NCBI GenBank assembly: GCA_020638835.1
Contig: JACKHV010000003.1
Span: 496,001-560,000 of the forward strand
Length of the DNA: 64,000 nt
Direction of reading: 5' to 3'
From: Planctomycetota bacterium
GTDB lineage: Bacteria > Planctomycetota > UBA1135 > GCA-002686595
The notes below the pieces were generated by a model. The model worked only from the letters and a program-made list of their open reading frames with translations. It was not told where the DNA came from and did not search any database. Positions 16,831 through 24,787 of this stretch are shown here, piece by piece (the stretch's first letter is position 1; every line of letters begins with the position of its first letter). Position numbers and translations under genes: made by a program.

Positions 16831-17736
16831 TCAACCGATCACGAGCTTCAAGCAGAACACCGCGCCCCCCGCCTTCCGAAACTCCCCACACTCGATTTCG
16901 ATCACTTGGAAACCGTGCCGGCCCAGCGCCGACGCGGTTTCCTCGCATCCTGCGGGAAGGAAGACGCGCTCGCCGTCCGGACACCACGCGTTGCACGCGA
17001 GGCCTTCGCGTGCTTCGCGGTCCGCGACCTCGATCGCGCGCGGGTAGAAGGCGCGGATCAGCGCCGCGCCGGCTTCGTTGAAGGCCGGCGGGAACCACAG
17101 GCAGCGCTCTTCGTCGAGCGGCGCCAGGCAGGTGTCGAGGTGGTAGAAGAGCGGGTCGACGAGCTGCACGGCCGCGACCGGCAGCTCGAAGCGCTCGCCG
17201 ATCTCCGCCCAGGCCGCGAGTTCCGTGCGCGGTCCGACGCCGCCCCACAGCAGCCTGCGCCCCGGGTGGAACATGCCGTCGCCGCTGCCCTCGAAGCGGT
17301 CCGCCGGTCCCTCGATGCCTTCGATCTCGACGCCGCGCACGTTCATGTGCTGCACCAGGTGGGCGACCTCGTCGTGCCGTTCAGCGTGCGCCATGCGCGA
17401 TCGTACGAGGTGCGCCGTGCCGTTCGGCGCGGCTTCGGCCGGGATCCACAGCGCGGGGTTCGCGCAGAAGCAGAGGTCCGGGTGGCCGTCGAGCGGCGGC
17501 AGCACGTCGACTTCGAGGCCCGCGGCTTCGAAGGCGGACTTCATGTCGCGCCACTGCTTGCGCGCCAGTTCTCGGTCGACCGTCTTCAGCGCGCCCGAGC
17601 CGTCGAGCATGTGCGGGTTGATCGCGTAGCGCACGTCGTAGTCGCGCGGGTCGGCGATCAGCACGCGGCGCGCCGGGGGCAGTGGCGCGAGCTCACGGAT
17701 CGAGTGGCCGAGGTCTTCGGGGCTGCGGATCAGCAT
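16831..17736 (-). CDS. Arginine deiminase / dimethylarginine dimethylaminohydrolase-fold enzyme
   Basis: The 301-residue protein belongs to the guanidino-modifying superfamily (arginine deiminase, DDAH, amidinotransferase). Visible motifs are CFCANPALW (89-97), RFEGSGDGMFHP (147-158), LVDPLFYHLDTCL with catalytic His199, and the C-terminal GGAVFC with nucleophile Cys295. Members hydrolyse or transfer the guanidinium group of arginine derivatives. Its size of about 300 residues fits DDAH-like or citrullinase-type proteins better than the roughly 400-residue arginine deiminase. It lies downstream of the polymerase gene in the same direction, but a terminator hairpin separates them. The exact substrate cannot be read from the sequence. 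Confidence 0.8.
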   Translation of the reverse strand: MLIRSPEDLGHSIRELAPLPPARRVLIADPRDYDVRYAINPHMLDGSGALKTVDRELARKQWRDMKSAFEAAGLEVDVLPPLDGHPDLCFCANPALWIPAEAAPNGTAHLVRSRMAHAERHDEVAHLVQHMNVRGVEIEGIEGPADRFEGSGDGMFHPGRRLLWGGVGPRTELAAWAEIGERFELPVAAVQLVDPLFYHLDTCLAPLDEERCLWFPPAFNEAGAALIRAFYPRAIEVADREAREGLACNAWCPDGERVFLPAGCEETASALGRHGFQVIEIECGEFRKAGGAVFCLKLVIG

Positions 17737-17759
17737 GGGCGCGCATACCGTAGCAAGCG

Positions 17760-17793
17760 GGCGGGCCGGCTTCCGCGTTGAAGCCGGCCCGCC
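17760..17793 (-). terminator. Terminator hairpin after the DnaE-family gene
   Basis: A perfect 14-bp stem (17760-17773 with 17780-17793) with a 6-nt loop starts 4 bases past the polymerase stop codon on the minus strand. The downstream tract is CTTGCT rather than a pure T-run. Confidence 0.65.
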
Positions 17794-17797
17794 TTCG

Positions 17798-20700
17798 TCA
17801 CCAGACCCGCTCGGCGTTGAGGGTGCACGAGCCCAGCTGGTCCTGCACGATCCCCGTCACGCACAGCGGACCGAACTCGGTGAGCCGACCGCCGTCGCGC
17901 TCGTAGACGTCGGCGAAGAGCACGACTTCGGCGAGGCCGGTCTCGTCCTCGAGCGTCAGGAAGCGCATCCAGCGTCCGTCGCTGGTGTGCACGCGCCGGC
18001 TCGCCGCGGGCCAGCCGCGCAAGGTCACGCGCGCGCCGGGGAAGCCGTCGAGCGCGGAGCACGCGATCGGGTTGACCGGACGACGGCCGCTGCCCGGCCG
18101 CGCGGCCGCGGCGAGGCTGCCGAAGCGCGCGACGATGCGTTCGTCCGCGGGGCAGGGGAAGACGCGCAGCGGATGATCCGCGATGGTCATGCCGAGCAGC
18201 TCGTACTCGAGCGCGCCGCGTTCCGCGCGGCCGGGGTTCGGTAGGCCGGGCAGCACGAGGCCGGGCGTCTCGGGTTCGGGGAAGAGTCCCGCGGCGGCGC
18301 CGGCCGGCAGCGACGCGTTGCCGAGCCCCAGACCGCCGCGCCACCCGCCGGCGCCGGCGCGCGCCGCGTCGAGCGCCGCGTTGGCCGCGCGTTCGCCGGG
18401 CAGCTCGCGGCAGGCGGCGAGTTGTCCCGCGTCGAGCCCGTCGGCCCCGGCGCGCCGCAGATCCTTCGGCGGCCGCGTCTGCGGCGTGCGCAAGAGGTGC
18501 AGCCGCCAGGAGAGCTCGGGGCGCGTGCGGTCGAAGGCGTCGAAGGCGCCGCACTGGATCAGCGCTTCGCACTCGTCCGTGCGCGCGCCGGAGCGCTCGA
18601 GGAAGTCGGGTAGCGAGAGGAAGGCGGCGCGTTCCCGCTCGGCGAGGATGCGCTCGAGCGTCTTGCGCGTGATCCCCTTCACCGAGCGCAAGCCGATGCG
18701 CAGACCGACGGCACCGGGCGCGACTTCTTCGAGGCGGAAGCCTTCCGCGCTCTTGTTCACGTCCGGTCCGAGGATCGGCGTGCCCATGCGCCGCGCTTCT
18801 TCGACGTAGACGCGCGTCCGGTAGTACCCCGTGTCGCTCTCGAGGAAGGCGCACAGGAAGTCGGCCGGGTGGTGCGCCTTCAGCCAAGCGCAGCGGTACG
18901 CGATGCGCCCGTAGGTCACCGCGTGCGCCTTGCAGAAGCCGAAGGACGCGAAGTTCGCGATCAGTTCCCAGACCGGCGCGGCTTCGGCGCGCGGGATGCC
19001 TTCGCCCGCGCAGCCTTCGAGGAAGCGTTCCGCCAGCGCCTCGAGCCGGTGTGCGTCGCGCTTCTTCAGCGCGCGCCGCAGCTGGTCGGCTTCGGCGAGG
19101 TCCATGCCCGCCATGCGCGCCGCGACCTGCATCACGTCTTCTTGGTAGAGCATCACGCCCTGCGTGCGGCACAAGAGGTCGACGAGCCGCGGGTGCGGCG
19201 GCGTCGGTTCTTCGAGGCCGCGGAAGCGCCGCACGTACGCGTCCTTCATGCCCGAGCTCGCCGGGCCGGGTCGGATCAGTGCGACGGCCTGGATCACCGC
19301 GTCCATGTCGGCCGCGCCGGTCTGCTTCAGCAGGTTGCGCATCCCCGGCGACTCGACCTGGAAGCACGCGATCGTGCGGCCTTCACGCAGCAGCGCGGCG
19401 GTGCGCGGATCGTTCTCGTCGATCCGTTCGAGGTCGGGCGTCACGCCGCGCGCGGCGAGCGAGCGCAGGCAGTCGTCGACGACGGTCAACGCGCGGTTGC
19501 CGAGCAGGTCCATCTTGACGAGGCCGATCGCCTCGACGGCGTCCTTGTCGAACTGCGTGACGACGACGCCCTTCGCCGCGCGTTGGCACGCGACGACGTC
19601 GGTGATCGGCCCCGGCGCGACGACGACGCCGCCCGGGTGCAGGCCGTGGTGGCGCGGCGCGTCGAGCAGGCGTTCCGCGTGGCGCAACACGCGCGCCCAG
19701 CGCTCGTCGTCGAAGGGGAAGCCGCGCGCTTCGGGACTGGAGCGCAGCGCGAGCTCGAGTACGCCGTCGGGGCCGCCGCCGACGCGGCGTTCGGCGCGCG
19801 CGCGTTCCATCGCCAAGCGTTCCTGGTTCGTCACGCCCGGCTCGGGCGGCGCTTCCGACACGCGGTCGGCCGATCCGTCGTTCGCGCCGTCGCCGTCCGG
19901 GTCACGGTCCGCGACGTCCCCGTCGAAGTCGGCCTTCGCCGCGCCCGGCGCGTAGTGGGGGACGAGCTTCGACCAGCGGTTCACGACCGCCGGCGGCAAG
20001 CCTTCGGCGAGCGCCGTCTCGCGGAAGGCCGCGCGCAGCCCGAAGCGGTTCAGCGTCGAGATCAGCGCCGTGCGCTCCGCGCCGAACAACTCGTAGACGT
20101 GTTCCATCACCTCGTCGCGCCGCCGCCAACAGAAGTCGAGGTCGATGTCGGGCCGGTCGGAGCGCGCGGGGTTCAGGAAGCGCTCGAAGATCAGCTCGTA
20201 GCGGAAGGGGTCCGCGTCGGTCAGGCCGAGGCAGTAGGCGACGAGGCTGTCCGCCGCCGAGCCGCGCCCGACGCACGGAATACCGACCCCCTTCGCGTGC
20301 TCCGCGATGCGGTGCACGAGCAGGAAGTAGGCCGCGAAGCCGAGCTTGTCGATCGTCGACAGCTCGTGGTCGAGGCGCCGCACGACCTCGGGACGCAGCG
20401 GCGTATAGCGCGCCTTCGCGCCGTCGAAGGACAGCGCGCAGAGCCGCGAGTAGGCGGTCTCACCCTCCGCGAACTCGATCTTCGGGAAGAGCACGCGATC
20501 GAGCGGCGGCGTGTAGTCGCAGCGCGCCGCGACCTCGACCGTGCGCGCGACCATCGGCGGCACGCCGGGCGGCGCGTGCGAACCCCAGGGGCCAGGACAG
20601 TCCTCGACGTCGGCGAAGATCGCGCACAGCTCGCGACCGGTGAGGAGGTGCGCGGGGTGCTCTGCGAGCCACTCGTCCGGCAGGTCGGAGACGAGTGCGT

Positions 20701-21559
20701 TGTGCTTGATCGCGACGCGCAAGCGGTGGTCGCGCGCTCCGGCGGGAACGGCGTAGTAGACGTCCGGCACCGCCACGACGCCGAAGCCCGTCGCGCGCGC
20801 CGCGTCGAGCATCACGTGCACCGGCGCGGGCGCGGAGGGCGGCGGGACCTTGGGCGGCTCGAGCGCGTGGGCCGTCGAATCGAGTGATACGGTGCCTGGC
20901 ACATCTGTTCGCGATTCGCGTCGCAGCGGCGACGAAGCCGCCGCTGCGCCATGCGAATCGCGAACAGATGTGCCAGGCACCGTATCACTCGATTCGGCCC
21001 GCCGCGCGAGGTGCGTGTTCCGCGTCTCCCCCCGACGCACCCGCGTCGAGCGCCGCCCGCGCGCGTGACCCGCCGGCGACAAGGCCGCGAGCACCCGCGT
21101 CGGATCGACGCGCCCCATCATCCCGAGCAGCAGGCGCGGATGGTCGACGAGGTAGATCAGCCCCTCCTGGTAACGCACCGCCGCGCGCACCAGGTCGAAG
21201 TCCGCTTCCGGCGTGCCGAGGTCCGCGCCGTGCTCGCCCGGGTCGCGCCCCAGCTGCCGCGCGGACACCAAGCGGTTCAGGTTGCGGAAGCCGACCTCGT
21301 TCTCGACCAGCGCGACGACGCGCCCCGCTTCCCCCGAAGGATCCGACAGCTCGGCCCCCAGGATCGGCCGCACCCCGCGCCCCTCCGCCGCCTGCCGCTG
21401 CGCCGCCTTCAGGAAGTCGATCCAGCCCGCCGTGCTGTCGACGTCGGCCAGCACGAGCGCCGTGAAGCCGAGCCCCGCCGCCCGCTCCAGCAGCGCCTCC
21501 GGCGCGTCGACCCCCGTCATCAACGAGTGGTTCCCGTGGACCCTGAGCGGCACGTACAC
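17798..21559 (-). CDS. dnaE: DNA polymerase III alpha-subunit family protein (error-prone DnaE-like) with in-frame palindrome insertion
   Basis: The 1253-residue protein has an N-terminal PHP domain (LRVHGNHSLM start). The C-family polymerase core follows, with PDIDLDF (about 469-475) and GLVKMDLLGNRALTV (about 678-692) carrying the catalytic Asp residues, then helix-hairpin-helix and a C-terminal OB-like region. It is probably a second, lesion-tolerant DnaE rather than the main replicase, because it lacks the usual length and the tau-binding tail; this is inference. About 40 residues (188-228) are encoded by palindrome P4 and have no place in the family. A second low-complexity Asp/Gly insert (about 550-570) follows the core. 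The start is GTG. A DinB gene lies 5 kb away. Confidence 0.85.
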   Translation of the reverse strand: MYVPLRVHGNHSLMTGVDAPEALLERAAGLGFTALVLADVDSTAGWIDFLKAAQRQAAEGRGVRPILGAELSDPSGEAGRVVALVENEVGFRNLNRLVSARQLGRDPGEHGADLGTPEADFDLVRAAVRYQEGLIYLVDHPRLLLGMMGRVDPTRVLAALSPAGHARGRRSTRVRRGETRNTHLARRAESSDTVPGTSVRDSHGAAAASSPLRRESRTDVPGTVSLDSTAHALEPPKVPPPSAPAPVHVMLDAARATGFGVVAVPDVYYAVPAGARDHRLRVAIKHNALVSDLPDEWLAEHPAHLLTGRELCAIFADVEDCPGPWGSHAPPGVPPMVARTVEVAARCDYTPPLDRVLFPKIEFAEGETAYSRLCALSFDGAKARYTPLRPEVVRRLDHELSTIDKLGFAAYFLLVHRIAEHAKGVGIPCVGRGSAADSLVAYCLGLTDADPFRYELIFERFLNPARSDRPDIDLDFCWRRRDEVMEHVYELFGAERTALISTLNRFGLRAAFRETALAEGLPPAVVNRWSKLVPHYAPGAAKADFDGDVADRDPDGDGANDGSADRVSEAPPEPGVTNQERLAMERARAERRVGGGPDGVLELALRSSPEARGFPFDDERWARVLRHAERLLDAPRHHGLHPGGVVVAPGPITDVVACQRAAKGVVVTQFDKDAVEAIGLVKMDLLGNRALTVVDDCLRSLAARGVTPDLERIDENDPRTAALLREGRTIACFQVESPGMRNLLKQTGAADMDAVIQAVALIRPGPASSGMKDAYVRRFRGLEEPTPPHPRLVDLLCRTQGVMLYQEDVMQVAARMAGMDLAEADQLRRALKKRDAHRLEALAERFLEGCAGEGIPRAEAAPVWELIANFASFGFCKAHAVTYGRIAYRCAWLKAHHPADFLCAFLESDTGYYRTRVYVEEARRMGTPILGPDVNKSAEGFRLEEVAPGAVGLRIGLRSVKGITRKTLERILAERERAAFLSLPDFLERSGARTDECEALIQCGAFDAFDRTRPELSWRLHLLRTPQTRPPKDLRRAGADGLDAGQLAACRELPGERAANAALDAARAGAGGWRGGLGLGNASLPAGAAAGLFPEPETPGLVLPGLPNPGRAERGALEYELLGMTIADHPLRVFPCPADERIVARFGSLAAAARPGSGRRPVNPIACSALDGFPGARVTLRGWPAASRRVHTSDGRWMRFLTLEDETGLAEVVLFADVYERDGGRLTEFGPLCVTGIVQDQLGSCTLNAERVW
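20876..20996. repeat. Long palindrome P4 inserted in frame in the DnaE-family gene
   Basis: Outer arms from 20876 inward to 20921 pair with 20951 out to 20996 with only one G/T pair. A smaller nested hairpin (20923-20930 with 20940-20947) lies in the centre. The arm begins GAGTGATACGGTGCCTGGCA, homologous to P3. On the minus strand the element is read through as about 40 residues, including SSDTVPGTSVRDS and ESRTDVPGTVSLDS, so the reading frame is kept. This resembles the palindromic elements known to insert in frame in Rickettsia genes. Confidence 0.92.
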
Positions 21560-21789
21560 CGAAACACCAACCTCTCCCGCCGCCCGCGGCGCAGCCTCCG
21601 ACCGTCGCGTCCCCCCCGGTGGGGATGCTCCGAGGGAACCCTAACAGATCCCTAAAATCTGTCCAGCGGGCGGAGCGGACGGAGGTCGCCGGGGAGCGGC
21701 AAGTGCCGCGCAGGCAAGGGGCAACGGCTCGCCGAATTCGGGCGGCGGCGGGGCGAGCGGAGAGCGCTTCGGCCCGCTAACCTCCTCCC

Positions 21790-22323
21790 ATGTCCGACCC
21801 CGTCCAACGCAGCAAGCGGCGTCGTGCGATCCTCGCCGGAGCGGCCCTGCTCGTCGCCTTGCTGCTCTTCTTCTCGCAGGCCGACGAGAACAGCTGGCTC
21901 GGTCGCACGCTCGGCGGGAAGCCGCGCGATCCCTTCGCGGGACTCGCCGTCCTGCCGACACCCAGCTCCGCGGGGATGGTCACCTGCCTGCCGCCGGCGG
22001 CGGGGACGGCCGGGGCGGTGTTGCCGCCGCTCTTCCGCTTCGAGCTGGCGCCGGGCGTGCGCGTCGAGGAGTGCACGGTGCTCGTCTACCGCGACCGCGA
22101 CGGCGACCGCGCGGCGGGGGAGGGCGAGAGCTTGTTCGACGCGGCGGTCGGTCTGCTGCCGCGCGACGACGGGACCTTCGGACCCGACGGCTGGGCGCTG
22201 CGCGTCCCGCTCGAGCAGGACGCGGGGCCGCTCCTGTTCCGCGTCTCGTTGCGCGTGCGCGGTGAGGTGCTCGGGTGGCAGGGCGAAGTGCTCCCCGCCG
22301 CGCCGCACGACCCGCGCTCGTGA
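21790..22323 (+). CDS. Small membrane-anchored protein of unknown function
   Basis: The 177-residue product has a basic start (MSDPVQRSKRRR) and one hydrophobic segment (about 13-29), so it is an N-terminally anchored or secreted protein. The rest is proline/glycine-rich with a beta-strand-like pattern (TVLVYRDRDGDR, LLFRVSLRVRGEV). It may be an extracytoplasmic domain of the Ig or carboxypeptidase-regulatory type, but I do not recognise it. It is transcribed away from the DnaE-family gene across a 230-base gap, and faces a thioredoxin-like lipoprotein gene. Confidence 0.5.
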   Translation: MSDPVQRSKRRRAILAGAALLVALLLFFSQADENSWLGRTLGGKPRDPFAGLAVLPTPSSAGMVTCLPPAAGTAGAVLPPLFRFELAPGVRVEECTVLVYRDRDGDRAAGEGESLFDAAVGLLPRDDGTFGPDGWALRVPLEQDAGPLLFRVSLRVRGEVLGWQGEVLPAAPHDPRS

Positions 22324-22336
22324 CGGGCGCGTCGTG

Positions 22337-22882
22337 CTAGGCGTCCTGCGCCGCGAGCAGCGGGCGGGCGGCCTCGAGCAGCTCGAGCAACACGCCGGCC
22401 GAGTAGCCGCGGTCGTGGAACCAAACGACTTCGCCGCGCGCGTCGAGCAGGAACACGCGCACGTTGTTGCCGAGCTCCGTGCCCGTGAACTCCGCGAGGC
22501 GGTCCGCGTCGCCGTAGACCGTGACGACCGCGCCCCAGTCCTCGGACGGGATGCCGTCGCGCATGCCTTGATCGATCCGGCCGCGGATCATGCGCGGGAC
22601 CCAGCCGCGCACGGCGGGGACCTCGAGGATGCGCAGTGTGGTTTCGGACTGCAGCAGTCCGAACAGCCAGCGGTCGGCGTCGAACTGCGCGTCCTGCAGG
22701 TAGCCGACGATCAGCACGGCGGGCGCGCCGGCCAGGTCCTCCGGGAGGGCCGCGGCGGTGCCCTCCAGGGACTCGCCCCGGACGCTCGGGAAGGGCTCCC
22801 CGAGGGGGTCGCGGTTCGGCAGGGGAGAGCTGCAGGCGGCGAGCAGCAGCAGGAGGGGCAGGAAGGGTCGTAGGGCGGTCAT
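22337..22882 (-). CDS. Thioredoxin-fold-like lipoprotein
   Basis: The 181-residue product starts MTALRPFLPLLLLLAACSS, a lipoprotein signal with lipobox LAAC, so it should be lipidated and held in the envelope. The body has a peroxiredoxin/Sco/ATP10-like outline (FPSVRGESLEGTAAALPEDL, PAVLIVGYLQDAQFDADRW, NVRVFLLDARGEVVWFHDRG). No CXXC redox motif is present, so a classical disulfide role is unlikely. I chose the ATG immediately before the signal peptide; a longer in-frame extension would destroy the signal. Its stop lies 13 bases from the stop of the facing small membrane protein. Confidence 0.65.
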   Translation of the reverse strand: MTALRPFLPLLLLLAACSSPLPNRDPLGEPFPSVRGESLEGTAAALPEDLAGAPAVLIVGYLQDAQFDADRWLFGLLQSETTLRILEVPAVRGWVPRMIRGRIDQGMRDGIPSEDWGAVVTVYGDADRLAEFTGTELGNNVRVFLLDARGEVVWFHDRGYSAGVLLELLEAARPLLAAQDA

Positions 22883-22949
22883 CACGGCTGTCTCTTCGCG
22901 GGGCACTCCGTCCCGGAGGCGGTTCTTTCCGCAGACTTCACGCGGGCTC

Positions 22950-22980
22950 TTGCGCCCTTTCGCGCGGGAAGCTCTAGAAT
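22950..22980 (+). promoter_or_regulatory. Candidate promoter (TTGCGC ... TAGAAT)
   Basis: TTGCGC at 22950-22955 and TAGAAT at 22975-22980 are separated by 19 bases, slightly long for a sigma70-type promoter. The -10 box matches the consensus at five of six positions, which is rare in this GC-rich DNA. It would drive the interval ending in the strong hairpin at 23077. Confidence 0.3.
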
Positions 22981-22984
22981 GCGG

Positions 22985-23123
22985 GCGTTCGGGCGCAAGT
23001 CCGGACGGCTCCGGATCCACAGAGAGAGAGCACAACGAGAGCGCGCAACCTGAGAAAGCACGGGTTCCGGAGATCATGAGGACGTCGCCCCGCGAACGAG
23101 CGGGACGACGTCCTCACTTTCTT
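22985..23123 (+). ncRNA. Candidate small RNA or leader with intrinsic terminator
   Basis: The interval runs from a promoter-like sequence to a strong terminator and contains no convincing gene; a 24-codon ORF (MRAFGRKSGRLRIH) is the only reading frame. It could be a small RNA or an attenuator leader of the membrane protein gene at 23176. I recognise no known RNA family. Confidence 0.25.
23077..23123 (+). terminator. Strong intrinsic terminator
   Basis: A 17-bp stem with one mismatch (23077-23093 with 23100-23116) and loop GAACGA is followed by CTTTCTT. It precedes the gene at 23176 rather than following a protein-coding gene. Confidence 0.7.
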
Positions 23124-23175
23124 GTGCGCGGGCTTGTCGCGTGGCGGGCGAGCGGGGCATGGTCGCGGTCCGGTG

Positions 23176-23628
23176 ATGGACGACTCGAACGACAGGACGC
23201 CCCATTCCGTGTTCGGCCTGCCGGCGTGGATCCAGACGCACTGGCCGGCGCGCCTCGCGTTCCTGCTCGCGGGTGCTTGGACGTGCGCCTTGGCCTGCGT
23301 TTCGATGCTCACGGTCTTCCATGCCGATTGGTCCGCATGGCGCTCCGAGTTTGCGTCGGTGCTGGGCTATTCCTCCCTTGGCGCTGGGCTCGGCTCGCTC
23401 TTCGCCATTCCGATTCTCTGGCGCTCCGACGTGCGGCGCAGCGTGCCGTTCGTGTGGTTCTCCACCGTCCTCCTGATGGCGCTCTCCATCGCGTTCGAGA
23501 GCCAGCTCAGCCGATCGAGCTTCCTGCTGTGGATCCCGTGGACCGCGATGGTCGTCGGCATGTTCGTCGCGCGTCGGTTGTTCGGGCCGACGAAGGCCTC
23601 AAGTACTGCGGTCGATTCGGTCATATGA
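23176..23628 (+). CDS. Four-helix integral membrane protein, unknown
   Basis: The 150-residue product starts MDDSNDRTPHSVFG and has four hydrophobic segments (around ARLAFLLAGAWTCALA, SLGAGLGSLFAIPILW, FVWFSTVLLMALSIAF and LLWIPWTAMVVGMFVA). I see no family motif. The start ATG is used because the longer in-frame N-terminus runs back toward the terminator hairpin and is not hydrophobic. It is the first gene of a stretch whose base composition is visibly less GC-rich than the rest of the window. Confidence 0.5.
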   Translation: MDDSNDRTPHSVFGLPAWIQTHWPARLAFLLAGAWTCALACVSMLTVFHADWSAWRSEFASVLGYSSLGAGLGSLFAIPILWRSDVRRSVPFVWFSTVLLMALSIAFESQLSRSSFLLWIPWTAMVVGMFVARRLFGPTKASSTAVDSVI

Positions 23629-23779
23629 GGCTGCATTCGCTTCAGCGCGCGCCGCGTCCGAAGCGGCCACGAATTTGATCCTGGACGCTCTAGGTACCTG
23701 CGCGCTCATTGGCCTCACGCTGTCGAGTCGCCGTTTCGCGGAGATCGACCGGAGACGGGCCGTCTCGAAGGCGGGAGAC

Positions 23780-24196
23780 ATGAGCGCAGCCGCTTTCGAA
23801 CTGCTGTTCTGCTACGCTCCGCTGCTGCTGCTCGCTGTCGGAAGCCTCTTCGCGCCCCGCTTGCTGGAGCGCACGGACTTGCGTCTCGCTCTTCCTGCCG
23901 TCCGGATCGGTACGTTCGCGACCGTTCTCCTCCTCGACGCACGTGAAGCTCACATGGGCTGGCTAGTCGTGCCGACCGCAGGCTGCGTCTGGATGTTCGT
24001 CGCGTCGTGCTGGTTGCCGCGTGACGACCATCACGGACTTGTTGGTGATGACGCGACTTGGGACGGTCCTAGCCCCTCCAGGGACTCGACCTTTCGCCGA
24101 GCGGTCCTGCTGCTACGGACTTGCCCTGTCCGTCGTCGTCCTTGCTCGCTTTCACGGCCGCCGCACCAATCAGCAAGGCCACACAATCTGCCGTGA
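23780..24196 (+). CDS. Small membrane protein, unknown, weakly supported
   Basis: From an ATG the frame gives about 138 residues with hydrophobic segments AAAFELLFCYAPLLLLAV, VRIGTFATVLLLD and WLVVPTAGCVWMFVASCWL. A basic Arg/Ser-rich end follows that looks less like a normal protein tail, so a frameshift near the 3' end is possible. A longer version would start with TTG at 23675. No family is recognised. It belongs to the accessory stretch and lies 151 bases after the four-helix protein gene. Confidence 0.35.
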   Translation: MSAAAFELLFCYAPLLLLAVGSLFAPRLLERTDLRLALPAVRIGTFATVLLLDAREAHMGWLVVPTAGCVWMFVASCWLPRDDHHGLVGDDATWDGPSPSRDSTFRRAVLLLRTCPVRRRPCSLSRPPHQSARPHNLP

Positions 24197-24352
24197 GTCG
24201 GAAGCTCAACATCAACTTGAGAACGAAGTAGATTCGGAGAAGTTGTGCTTGACGTCGGATCACGGGGGGGGGCAATCTTCCGCAGTCAGCTGTAGGCAAG
24301 CTTGCCGCGCTGGCTGGTAATTCCCGTACCGAACAAGTGAGGAGATATTAGA

Positions 24353-24787
24353 ATGCTCGCAAGAAAGTCGACTGCCTTGTTGCTCCTAGTCGTGCTGGCT
24401 ATGGCCGCTCCTTCGGGGCATGGCTCTGGAGAGCAGTTTCAGTGCGGAGAGCCCAAGCGTCCCTTCGATCCCCACGTACAGACCGTCCCCGCGGGGCAGA
24501 AGTTCCCCGGGCCGGTCGGATCCCACAGCGATGATTGGAGCTGGGGAGATGCTAGGGCGGCTGCCGAGGAGGAGATCGGAAACACGCACGATGCATTCAG
24601 CTGCGCCGCCTGCTCCGGGTCAGGCTGCGAGAAGGACGTCAGTGTCCATCCTGAGGACGCCGAGTGGGAGTACGACTGGTACACCTGCGTGGGCATCGGA
24701 GACTGCAACGAGACCCACGTAGTCGTGACGCAAGCCACCCTGAACGAGGGTGGTTTCTACCTTCGACGTTGTACCGAGTGTGAGTAG
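24353..24787 (+). CDS. Secreted cysteine-rich acidic protein, unknown
   Basis: The 144-residue product begins with a signal peptide (MLARKSTALLLLVVLAMAAPSGHG). The mature part is acidic and Trp-rich with eight Cys residues (31, 84, 87, 92, 112, 118, 140, 143), including two CxxC pairs, and should be disulfide-bonded or metal-binding outside the cytoplasm. GAGGAG lies eight bases before the ATG. The gene overlaps the start of the next one by eight bases when its GTG start is used, so the two are probably expressed together. No family is recognised. Confidence 0.6.
   Translation: MLARKSTALLLLVVLAMAAPSGHGSGEQFQCGEPKRPFDPHVQTVPAGQKFPGPVGSHSDDWSWGDARAAAEEEIGNTHDAFSCAACSGSGCEKDVSVHPEDAEWEYDWYTCVGIGDCNETHVVVTQATLNEGGFYLRRCTECE

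Noticed and set aside
18869..20887. A 672-codon plus-strand open frame opposite the DnaE-family gene
   Set aside because: It is antisense to conserved polymerase motifs, is Arg/Ala/Val-rich without domains, and is expected from high-GC third-position bias.
20876..20996. The DnaE-family gene as a pseudogene broken by the insertion
   Set aside because: The element keeps the frame and adds no stop; the catalytic motifs downstream are intact.
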